From Catonia carolina (taxonomy: Eukaryota > Arthropoda > Insecta > Hemiptera > Achilidae): 64,000 nucleotides of DNA. Below, in pieces: positions 25,916-38,044 of this stretch; position 1 is the first letter of the stretch; each line of letters opens with the position of its first letter. Where the stretch lies: the NCBI GenBank assembly GCA_035578175.1, contig JAQMRL010000002.1, forward strand, positions 134,046,171 to 134,110,170, in the 5' to 3' direction. The translations under genes and the position numbers were made by a program. Under the pieces are notes generated by a model, which was not told the origin of the DNA, did not search any database, and was given only the letters and a program-made list of their open reading frames with translations.

Positions 25916-26562
25916 GCTAGAGACTCACCTAGCTAGTCACAGGAGGTGTTACCGCTAAGCTGCGGGTTTTGTTATCATTTTAAGTACTCACCTTGCGGGT
26001 TTTGTTTTGTTATCATTTTAAGTAATTCTGAAGGGACACTGCCTGTCGGATATCAGTTTGTTGCTAATATATAGCCCTCAGAAAGGGTTTTTCTTTGTAA
26101 CCGTGCAGTTCGTGTTTGAATTTTCGTTACACGATCTTCTACCTTCGTATAGTATACTCGTGCAGTATTTTAACAAGTTTTCAGGGTACAGTTGAAGCCG
26201 TGAATTTTATATCTTTGCAGGTATCGATTCAAAATAGCTTACACTTTTAGATTTACTTTAAAATTATATTATTTGCAGTTTAAAATTATGTAAGAAATTA
26301 CGCGTAAATCGTAAAGGTAAATGGAACAATTCAAACCAGAAGTACATTTATTATAACAGGCGAAAATAAACCTAAAAAACATTGAACTCTTTTTTTATGT
26401 TATTAGCAAACATAAATCCTTGTGTAGGTCGCAAATAAAATAAATCTATAAAAACGTTAGTAACATAAGTTGTAGGCCCTATATAAAGCAAGCGGAGAAC
26501 ACGCTGCAAAAGTAATCAGCCCAAAGGGAGAGATACCTCATAATTGCTCAGCATTGAATGTG
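25916..26562. mobile_element. TTAA-flanked piggyBac-like MITE
   Basis: TTAA at 25912-25915 and 26563-26566; ends CACATTCAATGCT and AGCATTGAATGTG, a perfect 13-base inverted repeat. It is 647 bp, with a repeated CTGCGGGTTTTGTTATCATT-type phrase near 25960-26020. No transposase seen. Confidence 0.82.
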
Positions 26563-26569
26563 TTAACAT

Positions 26570-29500
26570 ACCCAGTGTCCCACTAGAGCTGGTTATCTAA
26601 ACTTTCACAGGGATGCTCGGCTTAGAAGCACCTATTGAAGCCTATTGAAGCTTTAGTGCACCTATTAAGTGCTTAAGTGAGTGCGAGAGACTAAGAGAAA
26701 TTTCTTGAATGATTTCGTATAATACATAACGCTGATGGCAGGCATCATTACATAACATCACTTCAATTTGCTAAAGACAAAACTCCTTCCTAGGCCAATT
26801 CTCATGGCTCATAAATCAGACAACAAAATATTTTAGTTATGTAACGAGCTTGGTTATGTTTTACTAAAGTTACTTAAAAAATCCATCTTTGTTTCCGTTC
26901 ATTAAATCATTTATGACCTGGCAACTGGCAAAGTATCTTGAAAAACATTTTTGTAAATTTATTAATATTTTAAAACAAATCTGTACGTAGGCCTTCTCTC
27001 TTAACTCACTTGCTCAAGAATTAGAGTATAATATTTTTGAATCACTGTTAGTAAAGTTGTCTACATATATTTTTTATCACTATTGAATTGTTATCTACTC
27101 AATATGATATTTACTTTTATTTTACCAAATAGAAATATTATTTCTTTATAAAAGTTAGAATTTTGTGAGTATCATTTGAATAGAAACAATTCTTTTGGAA
27201 AACATTTTATACTGTTTGCTTGTTTATATGATATAATGCGTATTATATGCAAAATTATTTCGGTAAGATTTTTTTTATTAAATATCAATAATTTTTTTTT
27301 TATTTATACATTATTACCTCAATTGATCTTGTTTTTCATTTGTAACGTGTATAAACGTGTATAGTAATTTTGACCAACTATGTTTTATAAAATTTATCTA
27401 ATGGGTTTTTAATTTTTATGTAATACACAAGAATAAAATTTAATATCATTTAATATTTTACATACTATTTTCAAATAGTTTACTTGCAAGATAATTGGAA
27501 AATTTAAAAACAATATAACTATCAATATATTTGTTATAATTAATAAATTTTATGCTGAGTTTCAAATTATTAAAAATAATTATTCCCTATTTTAATTACT
27601 TAATGAACATGCGGTCTTGGGTTCGAATCCCATTATGGCACGGCATATTTTCAAACGTTACAAAAAATCATTTCATTCTTCACCGTCTGCATTAGCAGTA
27701 ATTGCAGAACAGTCAGACGTTAAACCAAAAAAAAAGTTTCTTGAATTTTGTAAAAATCTTGTCCAAGCGTGAATTATTTCTTAGACTATTATTCATTAGT
27801 TTTTGTTTCTTTTTTACTAACAAACTTTTCCTCATCAAAATTTTTCAGAAATTATTGTTTAAAATGTGCAAAACTATTATTCTTTCTTCGTTTTAATTTT
27901 TTTAATTTTATACCTCTTATCAGTATGAAGAATTATGCCTGGAGTTCTTCCAAAATAACCAAAATTTTTGTGCATGAAAATATTATGTATTGTTTTGGAA
28001 GCCTTTAGGAAAATTATAGTAGTCAATAAAATGGTCACATATGGAAATATAAAAATTTGCAATATTTTCATTTTTATGTTAATAATTGACACGCAACATG
28101 TAAAACTGTTGTGCGTTTTCCTTTTTTTGTAAATAATAGAATGTATTATAATATTTTACATATTTTAACACTCAACATCAGACTCAATCACATATCTTTT
28201 CATATTTATACATAACATACACAAACATTTTCCATTTATTGTAACATTAAATTGGTTATTTCTTTTCACAAAAAAATTAGATTTTATTTATTCGTTCAAA
28301 TGGCATCAATTTCATAGTGTTCAGTTCAATAATAGCCTGTTTGTCAGACTGATAAATGTTTTTAATTTTTTGTTGTATAAAATAAATTTAAGTAAACTAT
28401 AATAATATCATTGTAAAAAGTTACTGAAAAGTCATGCCTCCAAATTTTACATCATTACTCAATGGAACATACCAATAATTGAATTGTGATTTTCTTTTCA
28501 TTTAGATAACATGAATAAAACACCATCTAATTTTACATCCACTATATGCAAACAAACTTTCTGTGAATTAAAAGCAGCTTTGTAATCTACAGCAATGTGT
28601 ATTTACTAAGAGAGAAATATATAGGCCTAATTATTCAACTTTTCTTGAAACTTTAATATTTTGTTTATTTTAACGTTTTTGGCATCACGTAACAAACAAA
28701 GTAATTTTAAGGGACGAACACCATTTATAGTAACATTTTAACGTTAAACAACAATATTAAAAAAAAACTATTTATAGCTAGTTTCGCAGCAAGACAACAA
28801 TATTAGTATACAGTTAATCTGATGGGTTCAATGGATAGCTTTCCATTGCAGCAGATATATTTTAAATGAAGAAATAGTTAGAATAGGTTAGAAAAAGTTT
28901 GTATATGCAGTTTAAAATCAGATAAAATAGGTTTTTTGAGTTTTCCTTTATTTTGTGTTTCAATAAGTTTACATAATGTGGATATTTGAAGTAACATTTA
29001 AGTCATAAACAAAAATTAGTAAAGTTGTACAACTACAGCATGAGACTAGTACTGATTTATACACTAAACAAACTTCAAAATCAATTCATTAAATGTTCAC
29101 CTTTGACTGTATTGCTACAACAATAAATAACCAAAAAATATAAAAATTATACCAAAGACTGCGACAAATAATTTATTTGTAAGCAGCTCAATGTTTCAAT
29201 CCGTAACGTAACAGACCGCTGTAGGAATAATTTAATGAAAAGGTCCAGGTTTTTATTTTTGGCTAATTTTTTCAACCCTAATAAAACTATTTATCAATGT
29301 GCCAATCAACAAGAAGTAAACGTGTTACAAATTGTTTGTTTTAAATAGAGTATATCTTGTTATGATCATTAGCCGTTGTTTCAGATAAACATAATAAAAA
29401 CTTGCTACCGAAAAACTGGTATTATCAATTTTTATTTAAATTATATCACGTAAGCTTTAGCGGTTAAAATTGAAACTCAACAACTACCCAACTGCAAAGA

Positions 29501-29600
29501 GTGCATAGGGTCTTTGACAGTTTAAAAACAAAATAGATTTGTATTCGTTAAGGAATTCCAACAAATATCAGACATTTAAAACATATTTGCCGGTCCACAG
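26570..29600. other. AT-rich intronic DNA of gene 1
   Basis: Apart from the truncated SINE at 27607-27735, nothing is recognised. Several short open frames here are Phe/Leu/Ile-rich translations of T-rich DNA. Confidence 0.5.
27607..27735 (+). mobile_element. SINE type 3, 5'-truncated
   Basis: It starts inside the tRNA-like part (GCGGTCTTGGGTTCGAATCC) and ends in CAGACGTTAAACCAAAAAAA. The first tRNA arm and box A are missing. Confidence 0.78.
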
Positions 29601-29617
29601 TGCAGTTTTCAGCAGAA

Positions 29618-29757
29618 CTTGCTTCTACACCAGGGGTTCCAGGTTCGACTCCCCATCAAGTCTGACATTTTTTCATCAGAAATTTTTATCTGACACTTTT
29701 CTTCGTCGGTTTTAGCCCAAATATACTAAATAGTCAGACGTAAAACCAAAAAAGAAA
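29618..29757 (+). mobile_element. tRNA-derived SINE (type 2), 5'-truncated
   Basis: CCAGGTTCGACTCCCCATCA is box B; TCTGACATTTTTTCATC and the tail AGTCAGACGTAAAACC-A(n) follow. Box A is missing. Confidence 0.72.
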
Positions 29758-30208
29758 AGTTTAAAACATTTATGTCAAGTGTAAAGGGCCCACGAAATGT
29801 GTGACAAAAAACAACTAATAAATAAATTTAAAAAAATATTAACACATAAACTAAATTTAAGTTTGGATTCCTTTTAAACATCTAATTCTAAAATTCTTAT
29901 CCTGTCTTTTAATAACACCTCATAAAAATTTGTCCGCATGACTTTTCAGTTAGCATGTGTATATAAAATTTTAATTTAGAAAGTATTTTTGAAGTATTAT
30001 TTTATTGATTTTAAATTAATTTAAAAAATTGAATTTTGTCGCAGTAAAATTTAGCTCACCACAACCTTCCGTTTGAGGCCAATTAGGTATGTTTATTGCA
30101 TTTAAAATAAAATTTAGTTTACTCAGTATTATCCATAAACTTGTAGAACGTTTAATTTAGAGTACTAAAGTATTACATAATATGTATATTATCTAACAAA
30201 TCCACAGC

Positions 30209-30370
30209 CGACTAGCTGGTGTAGTGGTCAACATAATGGTTTCTATGCCATGGGTCCCAGGTTTGATTCCCAGGCAGGTCTGAAATTTTTCATAACCATT
30301 TTTATCTGTTACCCTTTATCATCTGCATTAGCCTTAGTGTGCGTAACAGAAAACAAATAAAAAACAAAAA
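30209..30370 (+). mobile_element. tRNA-derived SINE (type 2)
   Basis: GCTGGTGTAGTGGTCAACAT and CCAGGTTTGATTCCCAGGCA are box A- and B-like. The body has TCTGAAATTTTTCATAACC and CATCTGCATTAGCC, and the tail is A-rich. Confidence 0.75.
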
Positions 30371-30769
30371 GTCACTAAATTACTTGAAAGTTATAATGAT
30401 CTTCAATGATTAAAATCTAATTTAGACATTCAAAAAAAAACAATTATATTCCAAACTGAATTTAATAAAATCCTATATGCATAATCACAGCTACTAGATC
30501 TCTAAAACATCAGGACATTCTGTCACCAAATGAATTTCCAAATTAAAAATACTTCTTTATATCCAAAAACTTTTTTGTTTCAAACTGTCTAAAACCACAT
30601 TAAAACATTTATGTCAGGTGTAAAGGGCCCACAAAATGTGTGACAGATAAACAACTAATAAATAAATAAAACTATACAACAAATAACTTTTTTGTAACAA
30701 AAAATAACTTATTATTATTTTCAGTCTATACTTATGAGTAATGTTTGTTTATTTGTTTTTTTTTTTTGT

Positions 30770-30895
30770 AAAAGGTAATCTCAGAAACTGAACAATTGAT
30801 TTCAAAAATTCTTTCTCTATTGGAAAGCTTAGAGCTTCCTAAGTAAATTAGACTATTTTATGTTACATAAAATTATTAAATTTTTTTGGTAAAAT
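30770..30895. repeat. Short dispersed repeat shared with 13425-13540
   Basis: GTAATCTCAGAAACT, ATTTCAAAAATT, AAGCTTAGAGCTT and a following ATAAAATTATT segment occur in the same order in both places. Confidence 0.5.
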
Positions 30896-31969
30896 GAAAT
30901 GACAATTTATTGTAATTGTTTGATGTAAAGTCGTTTGGGAGGATTAGTTCTTTTATCTATCGATAAGACATCATTCTTTACTCCTACCTTTTTCAAAATT
31001 TTTGAAAACTATTTATATATTATTTATTAAAAACTATTACTATAAGATATCCAAAAAATAGTGTCACATACAATTTCTGTATAGAAAATTACGTAAAACC
31101 TTACAAAATCAAAATGATTGTACCAATTTTTTAAAATAAATTTTACCAACTTTTTCTTATAAAAAAATCAGCTATTCTCAGATTGTATTTATCTCCTAGT
31201 GATTCATACCAATGTCAACAAAATTTATTTTTTCAGTACTAATTATTGATTTTATTTGTACAATCAATGATTTTATTTGCTTTCAATGTGTAAGGTTGCG
31301 TGAGAAGTTAAACACTTTAATTTTAGTTCCCATCAATCGCAAAGAGCTGGAGAGTTGCTAGTAGATAAATAAAGGAATGACTAAGATAAGAAATAACTGT
31401 TCTAAGGGAACAACTTAAGTAACGTTAACAAATAATTTATTCACTCATTACAAACATAATATTTACAATAATACTCTTACATTATTCTTACAATAAAAAA
31501 CTAATCAGAGGAAAAATATTTTTTAGAAACAAAAAGAAAAATTAATTTAAATAATAATATTAAAACTATCGTGATTATATCTTCCTATTGTAGTGCTTAA
31601 TTTAGAATATTATTCTTAGCCAATAAGTATTTATATACCAATTCACATTGTAATTTCACATAGGGAGCTATAGCAAACAGATAAATGTTTTCCAACACAA
31701 AGTTGTTTTAATTTAATTTTTAATAGTATTTATAAATTTTGTTTTATTGTAGTTTAATTGTAATGTTTGATGTCGGTATATTATCATGTCACGTAATTAA
31801 ACTATTTATTCACAATAGTGCATAAATTTTAGCACTGTTCACATTATTTGTTTACTAGTATTTAGCATGTTATGTAATAATAATAATAATAATATTATAT
31901 ATTTTTATCATTGTTGTTTTTATAATTTATTGGTATTTAATAGTTTTATAGTTAGCATGTCTCTTTTAG

Positions 31970-32100
31970 TATCGCATAAAGATAGAGAGCATGTTTCAGC
32001 TGTAAAAAAGCATATGCTAAAGCTGTAATTACAGCTGCTTCAGTCTGGCTACATGGAATTGATCTGCACATTTATGGGAGTGGTGCCTGCAGGTTTGATT
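31970..32100 (+). other. Small composition island with a perfect 16-base palindrome
   Basis: AGCTGTAATTACAGCT at 32021-32036 is its own complement. A short open frame around it contains VITAASVWLHGIDLHIYGSG and begins after an acceptor-like TTTTAG. Coding status is doubtful. Confidence 0.25.
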
Positions 32101-32759
32101 TAAATTATTGCTTCTTTATTTTCTTCAACTTCTTTATATTTTTTTCTTTAACAGCACACAATTCATTACAGTATACATATACAGCTTCTTTATATGAAAC
32201 ACTGTTTTCACAGCTTACACATTACTCACTTGTATTATTTATTAATTTTTTATTATTGCATTTTATACATATATTTAGAAATGTATAAGCTTTTATCACA
32301 TGCATTTATTATTTAGTAATGAATAGATTATGCACAAGTATTTTTTGGTATTTTGCTATTAGAATTATTTACACTACTGAAGTAAATTTGTGAAATATAT
32401 AATAATTTAAGAAACATTTATTTTAAAATGCATTGATTATTTTTAATGGTAAAATAAATTGTATATTTTATAGTATGTTTCAGTATTCAAATTACTAAAT
32501 ATGTTATTGATTGTACATGATAAAGTGTGTTGTAATATTGTATTAAACATGTTACAACTAAAATTTTGAGTGAATGTCATAAAAATTGAAAGTAAGAACT
32601 TCAGAAAAATACACTTAAAAAATTTTAATAATTTTTTTATTACAGAAAACAGCAAAATTTCTCATCTTTTGAAAGAGCTGAATATTTTAATGTCATGACA
32701 AAAATATTTTGACCATTACTAAACATTTTATTTGACGTAACATTGATCCAAATAATCGC

Positions 32760-33600
32760 TGATGTAAGGAATGTTTAAAAAGTAAACGGCCGTTTTTTTA
32801 TTTAAAACATTTATTTTACGAATATATAAAATGTACAAATGAATAAAGTAAATGAAATTTACATTATATTTTGTTAAGATTTCTACATTACTTCGAGAAC
32901 GTGATAAGTATTTGTCCCAGCGCTACACAAGTTTGTTGAATGCCTCTCAGTATGATTTTCCTTCCAAATAGCATTAAAATATTGTGACACATTTTGCAGT
33001 TCTTTGCCATTGACAAAATACATTCCTCCAAGATGCTCCTTCAGCTTCCTAAATAAATAAAAATCTGATAGTGCGAAGTCAGAACTGTATGGAAGATGGA
33101 TGATAATCTCCAATTGATATGATTTTAAAAATGAGACTGTTTTGTGACATGTGGACGTCCATTGTCATGTTAAAACATGACAAAATGGGAAAGATTTCCT
33201 GGCTACTTATTTTTTATGCATGACAAAGCTTTTCAAGAGTCACTTTGTGACGATCAACATTGACAGTGGCTCAATTCTTTAAAAAGAACCCAATGAATAT
33301 ACTCCTATAATAATCCCAGAAATAAAAAACCATAACTGAAAAGTTTATAGCTTACCTTTCACCTTTTTTTTGTTGATAAAGAAGTTGTGCATTATCCATG
33401 TATTTCTGATATCAACAACATTTGAACCATACATTTCAATTAACATGTTGTGAGTATCATGTGGTTTAATTATTTTGGGCCAAAATAAATGAATAACTGA
33501 ACAAACTTCTCCTTGGATGTAAGTTGACAGGAGCAAACTGAAAGATGAATGGTTATTCTGGATACCAAGACCTACCATGGGTCTCTCAATTCAGAATTAA
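32760..33600 (-). pseudogene. Decayed mariner transposase, internally deleted
   Basis: On the minus strand, 33345-33578 contains an N-terminal-like piece (EVCSVIHLFWPK, MLIEMYGSNVVDIRN) and 32883-33113 a C-terminal piece (LPYSSDFALSDFYLFRKLKE, the region of the third catalytic Asp in mariner). Most of the middle is deleted or scrambled. The element is unrelated to the fresh DD41D copy at 51196. Outer limits are approximate. Confidence 0.75.
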
Positions 33601-33609
33601 ACAGGGTTT

Positions 33610-35150
33610 TCCCCACCCCTTCACAAATAACACTAGAGTAGCACTAGTGGTGGCAAACAGGAAATGTATGTTGTTTTTTAACTATCTTCATTAATCATAA
33701 ACATTTTAAGATAATAATCTTAAATAATTCAAAATATTTTATCCTCATGAACCATTATTACTTGAATCAATATTTATGAGTAAATACTGTAGATTTAACT
33801 TCATGAAAGCGCTACCCCAACCTGAATGAGGCATACTCACAGAAGAAAGCAGGTGATGTGTTTGCATGCACATTTTAAATAATATTTTTGCTTCTCAAAA
33901 ACCTTCATTCAAAACAGTACCAAATGTCCATAACTAGTAAGGATTACTTAGTTACAAGGCTTCATTTACAACAGATATTTCATTTCATTCACTCAAAACT
34001 TTTTTATACATTTTTTTTTTGTTTTCTTTTGGAGGATCCATCACAATGATGACATCTATGCAGTGAGAAACACAACTTTCTACATCCAGTTACTTCTATT
34101 CAGCTGCATAGCTGAATTCATCAAGCCCAATTTTCACACAACTTAACAGAGCAAGGGAAAAATTAATACAAAACATTTTGAAATTATTGTGTATAACAGT
34201 GTGTGACGTCAAAGGCTTTAAAAAATTTAAACTATTTACTAAATTTTTTTGTTTAATCCTTTGCGAACAACAATGAAAAGATATTTGTTAGGGAAACAGA
34301 CTTAACAGAACTTATAATTTCGTTAACTAGAATTACTTTCAACATTATAACATTAAAAATAAATATACATATTAATAACAAATATAGTACCATAATTAGA
34401 TTTAGATAACAAAGGTTTCCATACAGCTGTAGAATGAAAAACTATCAAGGTTGTTTTCGTTAAAGTAGTTTTCCTATTTTTAGTAGAAATCCTGTGTCAT
34501 TGCAGATTACCTGTGTCAAATTGATAGCAATAATAATAAAACACCAAAATTTAGACAATTTTATTACTATAGTAAGTTTATCTTAATATTGATACATGAT
34601 ACTTAATATCTCTACACAGTCAACAGCTTAAAATATTAATTTTGTACTACTGTGAAAATTTGAAAGTTAAATAACTTTTCATAATTTATTTGTTGGCATA
34701 TTACAAAATTTTATCATTAATTGAATTTTAAATCATTCACAAGTTGATAAAATTATTATCATATTGTGTGATAATGTTATAATTTCATATGTACAGAACA
34801 ACTACAAAAAACTCACTTTGTTAACACTCAGTTTTACAAATCATTATTGAACAACCTCATTTGATATGATAAATCCTGAATAACGCAATGTGCTAACCGA
34901 ATCAATTTGGTCCATTAGAATTGAATAACTAGTGTTTACAAATTTGTATCGATGTCACAACAGAAGAGACAAAGAAATAAATTTTACATGGCTCTAATCT
35001 TTTAGCAACAAAGTTTTAATGATATAAAGTAAAAATTAACAGTACCTAGTTAAAATGTACAATTTAATTCACAAAACTAACTTTTTGCTCAAACTATTTG
35101 TATATTGTTCACAAAAACAATCACTGATATATTTTTAATTAATTAAAATA
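33610..35150. other. AT-rich intronic DNA of gene 1
   Basis: No coding sequence, SINE or terminal repeat recognised between the mariner and LINE remnants. Confidence 0.5.
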
Positions 35151-35159
35151 AAAATGTGA

Positions 35160-36220
35160 TAAGATGAATGAAAAGCGTAAGTAATTCATTCCATAAAAAA
35201 GGAAATATAATAGACCCAAGTAATTACAAAGGGATATCACAAACAATGCGGCATAAAATCCTTTCCATGATTTTATACAATAAAATATGCCAGAAACTAG
35301 AAAAAAAACTAAAGAATATCCAGGAGGACTTAGGTTTTCACAATCATGCTGTGGTCAAATGATAAATTTGAAAAATATAAATAATTACCAAAAAATTAGT
35401 AATAAAAAATATGTAATACGTATTAATATTTGTAGATTTTAATAAAACATAATTCAACAGGCAAAGAAACATTACTGAACATATTGAGAAAGAATTAGAC
35501 ATAATATACTATCACTAGTACTGTTCAGTTCTGGATTAGAAAATTTTATAACAGAATAGAGAAAAAAAAATGAAACAGGTAGAAAATCTAAAATACAGAA
35601 AAAAGTATTAGAATTGACAGACTTTTTTCTTGTTTTTTTATAATATAGTGCTAACAATAAAAACAGTAGATAAAGCACGAGAGTAAATAAGGAAATTACA
35701 AAAAGAAGCGGAAAAGCTAGGAAACCATTTACCCTTTGAATAAACTAAGTTTATAACAAATGAAAAACAACAAAAATTTAAAGTAAACAAGTTGACAAAG
35801 TTAAAATGTATAAACATCTATAAAAATTGATCTCAGAAGACCTGAATGATAACAATTAGTTTAGAGAAATAAAAAAATACAGCATACAAATTAAATTAGA
35901 GTACATACTAAAAGAAAAGTCTTTGAACATAAAAAGTTTAAGACAAGAGTTAGAAAAACGAGAAAGAAGAGTAATTGGTTCAATAATTGAAAAAGATAGA
36001 AAGTTTTAGGCACGAAATCATCCAAATAAAGAGATATTTAAACAAATTTGAAACATATTGGATGACATTAGAAAGAGAAGAATAAGATTCTATGGACATC
36101 TGGTAAGAATGAACCAAGAAAAACTCAAAGTATACAAAAGTAAACCAATAGTTTTAAAGAAACAAGAAAGACTAAATTACATTAAATATAAATATACATT
36201 CTAAATTAATGCATGCAGCT
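35160..36220 (+). pseudogene. LINE reverse transcriptase remnant, heavily decayed
   Basis: Near 35190-35340 the frame reads FHKKGNIIDPSNYKGIS and IQEDLGFHNH, matching the fingers region of non-LTR reverse transcriptases (KKGD..NYRGIS, E.Q.GFR). A second region (about 35930-36150) recalls the C-terminal end (RIRFYGHLVRMN after frame correction). Everything between is A-rich and full of stops, and the YxDD box is not recognisable. Confidence 0.65.
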
Positions 36221-36996
36221 CAATAAAGCTAAATTTTCAGTGAAATAGCAGTAAGTTGTTTTTGTATAGATAAAGATAAATATTATCAAATAGAAATAAA
36301 TTCAGAAAAACAACTGAAAAAAATTAAGGGTTTTCCAGAGGAAAAGTTACAAAAAAGACAACATACTGAATAGTGGCAACATAAGAAAGAAAGCACTTCT
36401 GAAATGAATGAAGAAAAAACTCAAGCTTCAAAATAAGAACTCAAGCAAGGAAAGTAAAGAAAATGAGATTATCATTCAAAATTTACTGAAATGAAAAAGT
36501 GTGATAAACATACAGATACATGAGTTTCTCCAAACTAATTTTCCCAAAATTGTTTGAGTTTTCATCATCTGTAATAGGCTGTAATTGGCTTATTTAAAGC
36601 TGTTAAAGAAACAACACAAACATTTTTATTAATTCAAGTACGGCCAGTTTCAGTATTCATGAAACAAAAAAGAGACTTTGTTATCTTGTATTTTATCTTT
36701 TTGATACTACTTGTTACACTTCCTTAAAAAGTTATTTAACTGACTAAATAAAAGTAAAGAGAACAAAAGATTACCTATAATCTTGTAAGTTGACAAATTA
36801 TTATTTTTTAGAGAGTCATTTGTATTTACTTAATACCCTTACAATACCATAATAAATATTGACTTTTTATATATCAATATTCTATTACAGACTTAACAAA
36901 ATAGAACGATAAAAAAATAAAACTGGATTAAAGACTAGTTAAAACTAAATATCAAACTAACAAAATGTTCCATTGTTTGTATTTATGTGATTACAG

Positions 36997-37203
36997 TTGG
37001 TAGCTGGCAGCGGAACAACACAAGAAAAAGATGAAGCTGAAAACGCACCATTAGATGATGGGGGTATCGGTGCAGGTGCTGCTGTTGGAGTTGATTTAGC
37101 CGGAAAGGACGATGGATATAGCGCAGGTGTACCAGGTCCACTTACTAGACTGTTTGTTATCGCTAATAGAGGAATCTCTAACCTCATGCAAGACTTAATA
37201 CTT
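36997..37203 (+). CDS. Coding exon C of gene 1: Gly/Asp-rich core
   Basis: The exon follows TGATTACAG and ends at CTT|GTAAGTTAA, a consensus donor. It holds exactly 69 codons, in phase 0 at both ends, matching exons B and D. The first part is rich in Gly, Ala, Asp and Glu (for example DDGGIGAGAAVGVDLAG). The last third contains Pro-Gly-Pro-Leu-Thr-Arg-Leu-Phe-Val-Ile-Ala-Asn-Arg-Gly-Ile and ends Met-Gln-Asp-Leu-Ile-Leu. Its base composition is clearly less AT-rich than the introns. A jockey fragment begins only about 35 bp after the donor. I recognise no domain; this and the short last exon look like the functional end of the protein. Confidence 0.88.
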
Positions 37204-37290
37204 GTAAGTTAATTTAATTAATACACTCATATAAAAATATAAGTTGCTGCTTTGCTTGAATAAGTTTCTTCTTTACAAAATGTTACTTAA

Positions 37291-38044
37291 CACGTTGACT
37301 GCCACACTAAATTTTGTGACACTTACAGCTGGGCCAGTGTACTTTTTTTATTTTTCACATTTTATTCATTTTTTCTTATTTTACTTAATTTATTTAATAA
37401 CAACTATTTGTTTCTTTTTTTTGTAAAATAAAGTTGTGACAAACTTTTGGGTCACATGGTCTGCTGGAATGATTTTACATTTCAAAGCAATGTGATCCTT
37501 TTTGTGTCACAATAAAAAAGGGTTTAGCTCAGAAGTTTTCCGAGTACTAAAAGAAAAGTGTCAAAATGAACATGGTTTGGTGTGCAGTTTAATGTTCGAT
37601 GCAATGGCCATTCGGCAGCATGTAGATTGGGATGGAAAAAAATTGTATGGCTACATGGATCTGGGACGCGGAAATACTGACGACGGAGCTCCAATAGCCA
37701 ATGAAGTGTTTGTCATTCATCTAGTATGTGTCAATAAGTTATGGAAAATACCTCTGGGGTACATTCTCTCAGTTACACTGAAAACTAACAGAAGCAAAAC
37801 CAAAGAAATCTGAGATAAGGCAGAACAACAAACGAAACAGAAACAGCAGTGTGATGGCAGGCGGCTGGGCTAGGCGAGGTAGGTAACCAATGAGTGTGTC
37901 AGTGCACACAACCGCCAGTCTGCCGCTTATGGAAAGGCTTCTCTATTTATTCTATACTCAGTGACTGTGACTCATTTTTGATGCACGTGGCCCATTTTCA
38001 AAGACAAGTGTGACACATATTTTGGTCACATAGCAGTCAACGTG
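37291..38044. mobile_element. TTAA-flanked element carrying a THAP9/P-type transposase fragment
   Basis: TTAA at 37287-37290 and 38045-38048; ends CACGTTGACTGC on the left and its complement GCAGTCAACGTG on the right. It is 754 bp and interrupts a jockey fragment. It holds an open frame of P-element/THAP9 type at about 37502-37813. TTAA target use points to piggyBac-like mobilisation, whereas the internal frame belongs to another superfamily. Confidence 0.8.
37502..37813 (+). pseudogene. P-element/THAP9-like transposase fragment
   Basis: About 100 codons are open, with a clear run of P-type transposase (RNase-H-like) sequence: HGLVCSLMFDAMAIRQHV, WDGKKLYGYMDLG, and later FVIHLVCVNKLWKIPLGY. 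The Asp in MFDAMAIR is in the place of the first catalytic acid of this family. THAP zinc finger, GTP-binding insertion and C-terminal parts are absent, so it cannot be an enzyme. In full-length relatives the protein cuts P-type element ends. The matching region begins around GFSSEV and fades after PLGYI. Confidence 0.78.
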
